Made by a program: the position numbers and the translations under genes
Source: Streptomyces catenulae
Lineage (GTDB): Bacteria > Actinomycetota > Actinomycetes > Streptomycetales > Streptomycetaceae
Direction: 5' to 3'
Length of the DNA stretch: 64,000 bases
Assembly (NCBI RefSeq): GCF_000718015.1
Contig: NZ_JODY01000037.1
Span: 1-64,000, forward strand
Shown: positions 29,901-40,991 of the stretch, piece after piece
Position numbering within the stretch: the first letter of the stretch is position 1
How the letters are laid out: every line of letters begins with the position of its first letter
Notes under the pieces: generated by a model
The model's database searches: none
What the model saw: only the letters and a program-made list of their open reading frames with translations
What the model was told of the DNA's origin: nothing

Positions 29901-30812
29901 CGGCACGTCGGTGGGCGGCTCCGCGACGGTGCGTCCGGCGACGAGGACGCGGATCGTGGCCCCTGATTTCAGGGGGCCGCAGGCCGGAACCTCGGGCAGG
30001 AGCGACGCGATGCTGTGCGAAGGCCGCTTGCTGACACCGCCGCGCCACGCGGCGTCGTCATCCAGCCCGTCCACCACGAGCAGGAGCGTGCGTCCCTCCT
30101 TTGCGGAACGCGCCGCCGCCTCCCGGTACAAGTCCTGAAGCTCATCCGGCGAGGGGAGCCTCGAACTGTCTGGTGTCTTCCCTGTCAGGACTTTCGTGAG
30201 CTGCCCGACCATCGTGCGCACGAAGGCGCCGGCGTTGTCCCTGCCCTCGGCCGCGGAGAGGAAAAAGGCCGCGGTGTCGGTGTTGTCAGGTGACGCCTGC
30301 GCCGCCACTCGGCTCAGCAGGGCCGACTTCCCGGCCCCGGGAGGCCCTTGCCACCAGAGGTAGGAGGGGGCGTCGGGCGCCCTGCTACGGATGAACTCTC
30401 GGGTGGCCTTCAGCTCGGCACCGCCCCTGAAGGGGGCTGCCAGGTGCTGCGTGATTCCCCACGTGTCAGCACGCTCACGGAGTTCGCCCGAGCGGCGTGC
30501 GGAGAGTCCCCGCCGCTCGTCCGCCTCCTGCTGTGCCGCTTCGAGCAGCCGGGCCCAACCGTCGTCGAAGAGTGGTGGCTGGCCGGCCTGCTCCCGGAGG
30601 TACTCCACCAGTCGCCGTGCGGCGTGCGTGCGGTCGCGGCCCGGGGCCACCTCTCCCCGGAACCAGCTCCCCAGCATTCCTGGCTTCAGCCCTGTCGCCC
30701 GTGCACAGGCGGCGGCGCTGCCGGCCTTACCGGCCGCGACCTGCAACTCCTTCAGCTTGTCGCCGAACTCCTGCCGTGCCTTCTGTCTTTTATCGGCCTC
30801 ATTCGTCACCAT
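26964..30812 (-). CDS. large HTH plus STAND-type P-loop NTPase
   Basis: A 1282-aa protein. Residues about 14-72 look like an XRE-type helix-turn-helix (AACARATGLKPGMLGSWFRGE). An NTPase domain follows: Walker A GPPGAGKSALL at 156-166, Walker B LLLVVDGLDDD at 243-253, and a sensor-like strand IRVLVAGRT near 287. This is the plan of STAND/NACHT-like signal NTPases. The remaining 900 residues are helical repeats (probable TPR-like sensor) interrupted near residues 808-875 by a Lys/Glu/Ala-rich coiled coil. No nuclease, protease or membrane effector was recognised. GGGGAG precedes the ATG. It lies between the decayed CRISPR remnant and the Cascade genes, divergent from them. Confidence 0.8.
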   Translation of the reverse strand: MVTNEADKRQKARQEFGDKLKELQVAAGKAGSAAACARATGLKPGMLGSWFRGEVAPGRDRTHAARRLVEYLREQAGQPPLFDDGWARLLEAAQQEADERRGLSARRSGELRERADTWGITQHLAAPFRGGAELKATREFIRSRAPDAPSYLWWQGPPGAGKSALLSRVAAQASPDNTDTAAFFLSAAEGRDNAGAFVRTMVGQLTKVLTGKTPDSSRLPSPDELQDLYREAAARSAKEGRTLLLVVDGLDDDAAWRGGVSKRPSHSIASLLPEVPACGPLKSGATIRVLVAGRTVAEPPTDVPEGHPLRAPETIRLIGTRETGPGADHAVREALDRWGTSRVERTVLGLIAVAGAGLRASDLAELAGVGQTEAERLLRAAGGRYLIPDGPGVPPDGPAVEATVRAARERTDAATRDRCTEQLHDWAASWQGRGWPPDTPPYLLSRLPSLLHGTDLLVPYVLDPRRLSRMVVRGQGDEALAQIALVGGGYGSDLAVSFQVAVARALLASRLRRVPREFCGLFAQAGDAQRARELALSAPLEADRAVRLADAARALGGGPEAEDFAREAARWAGLALKDAPRAAESDKALEAVVRAGHGLRTIGLRGGGNVVLQEAGESMLRATVHCEALAWSTRVRAAQDLEPKQESKSKRGQKKPTLLNHMPSYAAELAARGPAEQVEALEIWAEVARSTREPAATAARDGVEAFCAGLEPESDLTHIELLALGACAVLPKRRRTGAGLALRAQRALLAAFTSPEALPDAARAQLALEMGPALTYTVRALYKADRPSDAKELLAAVPSALHRDLFDDDVKGEADRAAKKAASERDDELTRRAAKNEKARQAREKAEKTQQARKKAAPGDKAVRKSLAEEGGTVEDDVRNPPPPEYLTPEEHESLSQQLKVSGDVDRQRLAEVYARWKGHEPVADAGVWGLALAGALAATGHPEAAAKLAGYARGPADLAGVRAIVAMHSAVGGHAVAAGQYAQSATEHADATLSGLLAQAFAYAGEKVAARSWAEKVGQRPRDRNAQEWAAVAVTVGLARCAPEDAGILIGERLPPSRPGVPLTPGVPGMRDTALARMAALIPALPHPHAPDTAVHTELRRICGDGTRSEDIRQQNPHTALLLFLLHESGCCPGLVSEGQIRSWERYMTTTRLASGRPIAEWAVLQAVRGDVRAAQATVDLAETPEERAAALAAVATYLAGVPVIAPLAEGWSPQRVPVLRYLALADAVGPESSRDEAEARRLAQELLAGPHWRYALPLLPRLAPESAASLAELALAHMSP

Positions 30813-30990
30813 TGCTGCTCCCCTCAGCTCTGTTCACCTGGTGTCCACCTTCTCTCGTGTGCACTCTCTGACCTGCGATTTTTATGGCGATGCGTCATAG
30901 CGCGACATCGTTGACGGGGGCCTCGGGAGGCCAAAGTGCTCGCACTGCCCGGCATACGGAAGGTCGGGCGCCAACCGGAAGGACCCCGCC

Positions 30991-31170
30991 GTGCTCCAGC
31001 TCCCTGCCCTCCTTCACGACGCTACGGCCTTGGCTGCCGCCGGAACGGCGACGTACACAGTCGTCCTCGCCGCCGTCGCCCTCACCTCCGTCCTGGCGCG
31101 GGCCCGGGACCGCCGTCGTGACGCCCGCGAGACGCTGCGGATCATGGTGGGGCGCCGACCGCGGGGGTGA
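30991..31170 (+). CDS. putative 59-aa single-span membrane protein
   Basis: GTG start with GGAAGGA 10 bp upstream, reading through one hydrophobic helix (LAAAGTATYTVVLAAVALTSVL) and a strongly basic tail (ARARDRRRDARETLRIMVGRR) to a TGA. It lies in the gap between the STAND-type gene and cas8e, in the direction of the cas genes. Codon third positions are G/C-rich and the layout is plausible, but it is short and I cannot name a family. Confidence 0.45.
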   Translation: MLQLPALLHDATALAAAGTATYTVVLAAVALTSVLARARDRRRDARETLRIMVGRRPRG

Positions 31171-31306
31171 GCCTCAAGCGGAACCTCCCGTCGAGAGTCG
31201 CACCAGGGCGGCGGGGAACTCGCCGGCACCCCTCGCCGCCCGGGAAATTTCATAAACGCGCGGCTGCCCGATTTCAGTACTGCTAGCGTCACTTCGGTCA
31301 CCCAAG

Positions 31307-32917
31307 GTGGTCAATTATGAGAGCGGTATCCACGTCTTGCCCGTCCTGAGCCCATCCGCCGAGCGCCGTCCCTCCTGGGACCCGCGGTATCAACCGTGCG
31401 TGCCCGTTGTCACAGCGGAGGGGGAGAGCGCCGAGCTTTCGTTGCTCGATGTCTTGCGCCGGGCAGAGGACCTGAGTCACCTCTCCTGTTCCACCCCCGG
31501 CGAAGGTGTCGCCCTCGTCGACTACCTGCTCGCGATCTGCTTCGCCTCGGGGGTGTTCCCCGGTTCCACCGAGGAGTGGCACGTTTGGGTCGCCGAGCGG
31601 CAGGGGCTCGGAAGAGCCGCGGAGTGGCTGGCGGGGGAGCCTGACGACGCATGGGATCTCTTCCACCCGGAACGCCCGTTGGGGCAGAACATTCTTCTGG
31701 GCCACTTGATGGCGGAACACGGCACCGGCCCCGCGCAGCTGGTGCTGGAAAGGGTGGGTGACTACGTCCAGTTCTTCGATCACCACCACCTTGAGCACCC
31801 GGCGTCGCTGACCGCAGCCGAGGCGTTCCGGGCGATGCTCACCCAGCATGTCTACGGGCTGTCGGGCCGGGCGCGGATCTCCGGCAAGACTCTCGGGCCA
31901 CGACTGACCAACCTCTCCGCCGGGCGCCTCCAAGGGCGTATCCGCGTCGTGGTCCAGGGGCGGATGGTCGGCGACACCCTGCGGATGAACCTCTATCCGG
32001 CGGCCGGAGGGCCGGGGCGGTTCAACCACTCATGGACGGGCGAGGGTGTCGATCGGCGTACCTTCGATGTGAGGCCTCCGGGGCGGGCTACCTCCGGCCC
32101 GGCAGACCTGCACAGTTACCTCGGCCGGTCGGTACTGCTGCAGGCGGCGCCGCGCAAGGATGGTGAGTCCGTCATGGTCGACCGGGTGCTGATCGGCGCC
32201 GGTGAACTCCTCACCCTCGACCCTGAGCGGGACCTGGAAGACGCCGTCCTGGGGAAGAAGATCAACGGCCACCGTAAACCGCTGTGGCCGTCGCCCACCC
32301 GCGCCCTGTGGCGCAACGCCCACTCTCTCTACGCCGCTGCCAGGGACGAGGAGAAAGGCCTTTTCGGGCGGTTGCGCGACCTCACGTTCCCGACGCAGGG
32401 GAACCGTACGGTCTGCAGGCTGTGGGCCGTTGGCCTCCTCGCCAACAAGACCGTCGCGTCCACCTGGACGGAAGGCTTCTTTCCGTACGCGCCGAGTCTG
32501 GGGGAGGAGTTGTGTGTGGCGTCGCGCCGTGGCTCGGACATCGCCGAGCATGTGGCTTGGTCGCTGGAGCGTGCGGCGTACGCGGCGTGGAAGGTCCAAT
32601 ATCCGAATCCCAAGCCCGCCGACCGGCCCGCACAGCAGGCCCGGTTCGACGCGCGGCGGGAATTCTGGCCGGATGCGGAAGCCCCCTTCCTGAGGCTGCT
32701 CGAAGCGACGGCCTACGGTGACCCCGTACCGCTTTCCTTGCTCGGCTACGCGGGGGAACTCCGTACCCATGCCGAGGAGTTCCTACGGAACCGACTCGAC
32801 TCGCTGCCCCACAATGCGAGAGGGCTGCAGGCCCGCGCCCGAGCAGAGCGGCGCTTCCACGACGATCTGGCCTCGCCCAAGGGGCCCGAAGAACTCCGGG
32901 GGGAGACGTACACGTGA
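31307..32917 (+). CDS. cas8e: type I-E CRISPR Cascade large subunit Cas8e (Cse1/CasA)
   Basis: Largest subunit of the type I-E interference complex, which recognises the PAM and recruits Cas3. The 536-aa protein begins with WDPRYQPCVPVV, equivalent to the family's LxxxPWIPV opening, and LSLLDVLRRAEDLSHL. Further family-like parts: LGQNILLGH, GKTLGPRLTNL, and the helical C-terminal bundle. The start is uncertain: GTG 31307 lacks a clear ribosome site and TTG 31337, near GAGAGCGG, is an alternative. First of five cas genes; the next begins 13 bp later. Confidence 0.88.
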   Translation: MVNYESGIHVLPVLSPSAERRPSWDPRYQPCVPVVTAEGESAELSLLDVLRRAEDLSHLSCSTPGEGVALVDYLLAICFASGVFPGSTEEWHVWVAERQGLGRAAEWLAGEPDDAWDLFHPERPLGQNILLGHLMAEHGTGPAQLVLERVGDYVQFFDHHHLEHPASLTAAEAFRAMLTQHVYGLSGRARISGKTLGPRLTNLSAGRLQGRIRVVVQGRMVGDTLRMNLYPAAGGPGRFNHSWTGEGVDRRTFDVRPPGRATSGPADLHSYLGRSVLLQAAPRKDGESVMVDRVLIGAGELLTLDPERDLEDAVLGKKINGHRKPLWPSPTRALWRNAHSLYAAARDEEKGLFGRLRDLTFPTQGNRTVCRLWAVGLLANKTVASTWTEGFFPYAPSLGEELCVASRRGSDIAEHVAWSLERAAYAAWKVQYPNPKPADRPAQQARFDARREFWPDAEAPFLRLLEATAYGDPVPLSLLGYAGELRTHAEEFLRNRLDSLPHNARGLQARARAERRFHDDLASPKGPEELRGETYT

Positions 32918-32930
32918 CCGGGGGACGCAC

Positions 32931-36413
<3,483 letters not shown>

Positions 36414-36444
36414 GGGAGGGCGGTAGGCGGTGCCGCCCCTCCCG

Positions 36445-36958
36445 CCGTTGTCCCCGCGAGTGCGGGGCGCCTCGCCGATACGCTGAACGAATACGGGACC
36501 CAGGGGGCATCCCCGCCTCCGCGGGGCCGAGACGGCGCCTGAGTGGTCGCCGAGGGAGCAATCGGGGCATCCCCGCGGGCGGCGGGGACGCTGGGAGCTC
36601 ACCACCGCCTTCACCGGCTGGATGGGGCCATCCCCGCTCCTGCGGGGCTCACCGCATGCCGGACGCCCGCATCGTCTACCTGGCGGGTCCATCCCCGCAC
36701 CTGCGGGGCTCACCTGGACACCTGCGCCCAGAGAAATGATGCGGTAGGTCCATCCCCGCACCTGCGGGGCTCACTACAGCGTGCTGGTAAAAATATCGCC
36801 GATGGTAGGTCCATCCCCGCACCTGCGGGGCTCACCTACCTCCTGCACAACAACCGCGACATCGCCGCGGGTCCATCCCCGCTCCTGCGGGGCTCACCAC
36901 GGGCTGCGGGACATGGGCGTCACCACCTCGGGTCCATCCCCGCTCCTGCGGGGCTCAC
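36445..36958 (-). CRISPR. type I-E CRISPR array, nine repeats, eight spacers
   Basis: 28-bp repeats start at 36445, 36504, 36564, 36625, 36686, 36747, 36808, 36870 and 36931; period 59-62, spacers mostly 33 bp. Read on the minus strand the unit opens GTGAGCCCCGC and closes GCGGGGATGGACC around a 4-nt loop, the usual type I-E form, giving an ATGGACC-type 5' handle. The six repeats from 36625 rightwards are near-identical (loop-arm variants CACC/CTCC); the three leftmost (36445, 36504, 36564) are progressively degenerate, as expected at the leader-distal end. The leader should lie right of 36958, where only 52 bp remain before the aminotransferase stop codon. Confidence 0.95.
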
Positions 36959-37010
36959 CCTCCTCGAACTGGGGTTTTCTACCCATCCCGCCTGCCCGGA
37001 GAGCCAACTC

Positions 37011-38222
37011 TCACCCCTTCCCGTACCCCTCCAAGAAGTTCCCGATCCGAGTAACAGCCTCCGTTAGATCATCCTTATTGGGCAAGGTCACCAACCGGAA
37101 ATGATCCGGCGTCGGGTGATTGAACCCCGTGCCGTGGACGATCATGATCTTCTCCGCGCGGAGCAGATCCAGGACCAGTTCGCGGTCGTCGGTGATCTTG
37201 TAGAGCTTGGGGTCGAGGCGGGGGAAGGCGTAGAGGGCGCCCTTGGGTTTGACGCAGGTGACGCCGGGGATCTGGGTCAGCAGGTCGTAGGCGGTGTCGC
37301 GTTGTTCGAGGAGGCGGCCGCCGGGGAGGACCAGGTCGTTGATGGACTGGCGGCCGCCGAGGGCGGTGGCGACGGCGTGCTGGGCCGGCATGTTGGCGCA
37401 CAGGCGCATGTTGGCGAGGATCGTCAGGCCCTCGATGTACGACGTGGCGTGCGCCTTCGGGCCGCAGACCGCCATCCAGCCGCTGCGGTAACCGGCGACG
37501 CGGTACGCCTTCGACAGGCCGTTGAAGGTGAGCGTCAGCAGGTCGGGGGCGAGCGAGGCGAACGGGGTGTGGGTGACGCCGTCGTAGAGGATCTTGTCGT
37601 AGATCTCGTCGGCGCAGACGATGAGGTGGTGGCGGCGGGCGATCTCCGCGATGCCCGCCAGGAGCGCGTCGTCGTAGACCGCGCCGGTGGGGTTGTTCGG
37701 GTTGATCACGACGATCGCCTTGGTGCGGTCGGTGATCTTGGCCTCGATGTCGGCGAGATCCGGCATCCAGTCGGCCTGCTCGTCGCAGCGGTAGTGGACC
37801 GCGGTGCCGCCGGAGAGGGAGACCGACGCCGTCCACAGCGGGTAGTCCGGTGCGGGGACGAGGACCTCGTCGCCGTCGTCGAGGAGCGCCTGCATGGACA
37901 TCTGGATCAGCTCGGAGACGCCGTTGCCGAGGTAGATGTCGTCGACGGAGACCTCGACGCCCTTGGTCTGGTAGTGCTGCATGACCGCGCGGCGGGCGGA
38001 GAGCAGGCCCTTGGCGTCGCCGTAGCCGTGGGCGGTGCCGACGGAGCGGAGGATGTCCTCCAGGATCTCCGGCGGGCACTCGAAGCCGAACGCCGCCGGG
38101 TTGCCGGTGTTGAGCTTGAGGATGCGGTGGCCTGCCGCTTCCAGCCGCATCGCCTCCTCCAGCACCGGGCCGCGGATTTCGTAGCAGACGTTGGCGAGCT
38201 TCGTTGACTGGATGACCTGCAT
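37011..38222 (-). CDS. pyridoxal phosphate-dependent aminotransferase (AlaA-like)
   Basis: Class I/II aminotransferase of 403 aa. It shows TGNPAAFGFECPPEI, GYGDAKGLLSARRAV, the PLP region VINPNNPTGAVYDD, DEIYDKILYDG and the Schiff-base lysine in FNGLSKAYRVAGYRSGWM. It is closest in pattern to glutamate-pyruvate transaminases of the AlaA type. ATG 38222 was chosen; an in-frame GTG lies three codons upstream and neither has a strong ribosome site. Its 3' end abuts the CRISPR array, so read-through would run along the crRNA strand. Confidence 0.9.
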   Translation of the reverse strand: MQVIQSTKLANVCYEIRGPVLEEAMRLEAAGHRILKLNTGNPAAFGFECPPEILEDILRSVGTAHGYGDAKGLLSARRAVMQHYQTKGVEVSVDDIYLGNGVSELIQMSMQALLDDGDEVLVPAPDYPLWTASVSLSGGTAVHYRCDEQADWMPDLADIEAKITDRTKAIVVINPNNPTGAVYDDALLAGIAEIARRHHLIVCADEIYDKILYDGVTHTPFASLAPDLLTLTFNGLSKAYRVAGYRSGWMAVCGPKAHATSYIEGLTILANMRLCANMPAQHAVATALGGRQSINDLVLPGGRLLEQRDTAYDLLTQIPGVTCVKPKGALYAFPRLDPKLYKITDDRELVLDLLRAEKIMIVHGTGFNHPTPDHFRLVTLPNKDDLTEAVTRIGNFLEGYGKG

Positions 38223-38411
38223 GTCCGCCACTTTACGGCCGCCCAGGACCAGCTGCGCGGTGTTCTTGCCCACGTTGGGCCGGTGGGGGCGGAGGCGGGC
38301 GGAGCGGCTGCGGGGCGCGGTGGCGCGGCGGTACGCTCCGGGCGATCGTCGGCGGACGGCGCCCGGCCAGGGGCGCGGTCCGCCGGACCGGGACGGGGAC
38401 GCGGGGGTCTG

Positions 38412-40937
38412 GTGACGGCGGTACGGAGCGGTGGCGGCGACGGCGGCGGTGCGGGGAGTACGCCGTTCTCGTTGTTGAGCGATGAGCCCGTGACCGAGGC
38501 GGGCGGGGATCTGCTCGGGGCGCAGGCGGCGGCGCGGCGGCTGTCGGGGCTGCTGGTCGCCTCGCGACCGGCGACCCCGTTCACGCTGGCGGTGGACGCC
38601 GGGTGGGGGATGGGCAAGAGCAGCCTGATGCGGCTGGTCGACGCGGAGCTGACCGCGCAGTCCGAGGTGCACACCGTCTGGTACAACGCCTGGACCTCGA
38701 CCGGCGCGGACGCGCTGGAGGGGCTGATCAAGTCGGTCCTGCTCCGGTTCGACCGGCGGGTGTTGCGGCGCGGGCTGCGGCGCGCCACCGAGCAGCGGGC
38801 GCTGCTGCGGGTGGTCCGCGCCGCGTCGACGGTCGCCGCGGGCCCGCTGGGCGTCGCCGGTCTGGTGGACGAACTGTGGAAGAGCCTGTCCGTCAACTCG
38901 CAGGCCAGGAACGAGATGCGGACCGCCATCGGGGAACTGGTCGGCGAATGGGCGCGGAACGCCGGTGAGCTGCGGCGGATGCTGGTCGTCTTCATCGACG
39001 ACCTGGACCGCTGCTCGGAGGAGACCGTGCTCGCGGTCTGCGAGGCGGTCAAGGTCTATCTGGACGTGCCCGGGCTCGCCTTCGTCGTCGGCTGCGACCG
39101 CTCCGCGATGGGCCCCAACGGGCTGCTGCGCGATCTGTCGCCCGCCGGGTCGGCGTTCATGGAGAAGATCTTCCAGACGAGCTACCGCATCCCGGCGCCG
39201 GACGGGCGCGGCGTCGAGGAGTACATCCGCTGGTGTGCCCGGACCGCGGGCGTCGCGCCGCTGGTGGACGACGCGCTGGTCAAACTGCTGGCGCAGCGCA
39301 GCGCCCGCAATCCGCGCCGGATCAAACGCCTGGTCAACGGCTTCGTACTGGAGGCGACGCTGAACCCGGTCTGGCGCGATTTCGGCCCGGACGCGGTGCT
39401 GCGCACACTGCTGCTCCAGTACTTCTATCCGGACTTCTACCGGATGATGACCGGCCCGTCGGGGACGGTGGACGGCGATGTGGTCGCGGAGTTCCGTACG
39501 TACCGGGCGGTGCGGCGGACGCTGCTGACGCCGCGCGGGTCGGTCGCCGAGGGGGAGGCGGCGCAGGCGGCGGAGTTCGTCGGGCGTTACGACCTGGTGC
39601 TGCCGGAGGGGCCGGACGCGACCGGGCCGGAGACCCTGGCCGCGCTGGAGCGCCAACTCCCGCGAGAATTCCCGGAGTTGGTGCTGAACTCCGGATTCAC
39701 CTCGTTGATCGACGAACTGGTCGACCTGGACGACGCGGCGCGGCTGCTGCTGCGGCTGCGCGAGGGGCCGGTGCTCTCCGGGGACGGCCCCTCCCGGATG
39801 TCGGCCGCGTGGGAGCCGCTGCGGCAGGCCCTGGGCGGGATGCGGGACGGGCTCGACGCGGACGGGTCGCCGCTCGCCTGGGCGCTGACGTCTCCGCCGG
39901 GCGGGAGCCTGCCGGGTGCCGACCCGGGGCGGGACGCGCCGCCGGAGCCGCCGGAGCGGGACGCCGATTCCCGCCGGATCGGTTCCGTCAGCGGGATGAT
40001 GGCGCTGGGGGACCCCAACGCGGTGAGCGGTTCCGGGACCGAGCCCGGGGGCTTCGGATGGTCGGGGCGACGGCCGGACGAGTCCAGGCTCAGCAACCTG
40101 CGTGCCCAGTACGGGAACGCCCTGCCGGTGCGGCTCGATGTGCTCTGGGTGGACGATCAGCCCGAGCGCAAGGGTGAGGTGGCGGAGATGCTGCTGAACA
40201 TGGGGGCGCGGGTGCGGCATGTGGGGTCGAGCCGGGAGGCGGTCGACGCGCTGCGGACGCGCCGCCCCGACCTGCTGATCTCGGACATCAGCCGTGGCCG
40301 GGACCACAACTCCGGGTTCGCGATGGTCGAGAGCCTCCGGGGGCGGCAGCGGTACGACGGCCCGGTGATCTTCTACACGATCCGGCAGAGCCCCGAACGG
40401 GAGGACCGCGCCGCGTCGTTGGGCGCACGGATCACCAATCAGCTGGAGGAGTTGCGGGAGATGGTGCGGGAGGTCGCGGAGGAGCGGGCCGGGGCGCCCG
40501 ACACCGGGGCGCGGGCGCGGCGGCCGGAGCCCCTTCCGGCGCAGCGGTCGGGCAGCGCCTCCGCTCCGGAGCTGGCCGTCCTGTGGCTGGACGAGACCCC
40601 CGAGACGCTGTCGTCGCTGGTCGCGCGGGTGCGGGGGCCGGGGGTGGACGTGTGGGTCGCGGCCACCGAGGCGGAGGCACTGGCCCGGGTCGCCGCCCAC
40701 CGGGTGGACCTGTTCCTCTCCGACTGCTCCCGGGGCGGCGATCCGGACGCCGGTTTCGCCTTCGTCCGCCGCCTGCGGGACGAGGAGCGGTACGCCGGAC
40801 CGGTCGGTTTCCTGTCCGGCCGGATCACCCCCGAGATCGAGCGCCGGGCCACCGAGATCGGAGCGCTCGGCGTGACCGACCGGCTCTGGGTACTGCTCGA
40901 CTGGATCGAGGAGGCTGTGGCGGCGAGCCGGGGGTGA
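38412..40937 (+). CDS. KAP-type P-loop NTPase fused to two receiver-like domains
   Basis: An 841-aa fusion. Residues about 30-420 form a KAP NTPase: Walker A GWGMGKSSLM (64-73), Walker B MLVVFIDDLDRCSEETV near 190-206, and the KAP-type RNPRRIKRLVNGF. A Gly/Pro-rich linker follows. Residues about 574-690 (LDVLWVDDQPE ... DLLISDISRG ... VIFYTIRQSP) and 718-830 (LAVLWLDETPE ... DLFLSDCSRG ... VGFLSGR) each resemble a response-regulator receiver with acidic pocket and phosphoacceptor-like Asp but without the usual conserved lysine. KAP NTPases often take part in membrane-linked or phage-defence roles. GGGGG precedes the GTG. Divergent from the aminotransferase; function not known. Confidence 0.82.
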   Translation: MTAVRSGGGDGGGAGSTPFSLLSDEPVTEAGGDLLGAQAAARRLSGLLVASRPATPFTLAVDAGWGMGKSSLMRLVDAELTAQSEVHTVWYNAWTSTGADALEGLIKSVLLRFDRRVLRRGLRRATEQRALLRVVRAASTVAAGPLGVAGLVDELWKSLSVNSQARNEMRTAIGELVGEWARNAGELRRMLVVFIDDLDRCSEETVLAVCEAVKVYLDVPGLAFVVGCDRSAMGPNGLLRDLSPAGSAFMEKIFQTSYRIPAPDGRGVEEYIRWCARTAGVAPLVDDALVKLLAQRSARNPRRIKRLVNGFVLEATLNPVWRDFGPDAVLRTLLLQYFYPDFYRMMTGPSGTVDGDVVAEFRTYRAVRRTLLTPRGSVAEGEAAQAAEFVGRYDLVLPEGPDATGPETLAALERQLPREFPELVLNSGFTSLIDELVDLDDAARLLLRLREGPVLSGDGPSRMSAAWEPLRQALGGMRDGLDADGSPLAWALTSPPGGSLPGADPGRDAPPEPPERDADSRRIGSVSGMMALGDPNAVSGSGTEPGGFGWSGRRPDESRLSNLRAQYGNALPVRLDVLWVDDQPERKGEVAEMLLNMGARVRHVGSSREAVDALRTRRPDLLISDISRGRDHNSGFAMVESLRGRQRYDGPVIFYTIRQSPEREDRAASLGARITNQLEELREMVREVAEERAGAPDTGARARRPEPLPAQRSGSASAPELAVLWLDETPETLSSLVARVRGPGVDVWVAATEAEALARVAAHRVDLFLSDCSRGGDPDAGFAFVRRLRDEERYAGPVGFLSGRITPEIERRATEIGALGVTDRLWVLLDWIEEAVAASRG

Positions 40938-40991
40938 GGGGCACGGGGGGTGAGGCGGGGGCCCGGCGCGTCGAGGCGTGCGGCGGCGCGG

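Noticed and set aside
26964..30812. STAND-type protein as a substitute for Cas3
   Set aside because: No HD nuclease motif and no DExD/H helicase motifs are visible; only a single P-loop NTPase.
36959..37010. Tenth CRISPR unit at the right end
   Set aside because: ACCCATCCCG at about 36981 recalls the repeat start but spacing and the second stem arm do not fit.
37011..40700. 1229-codon open frame on the minus strand
   Set aside because: Its C-terminal third is the real aminotransferase; the upstream two thirds are antisense to the KAP-receiver gene, which has clear motifs.
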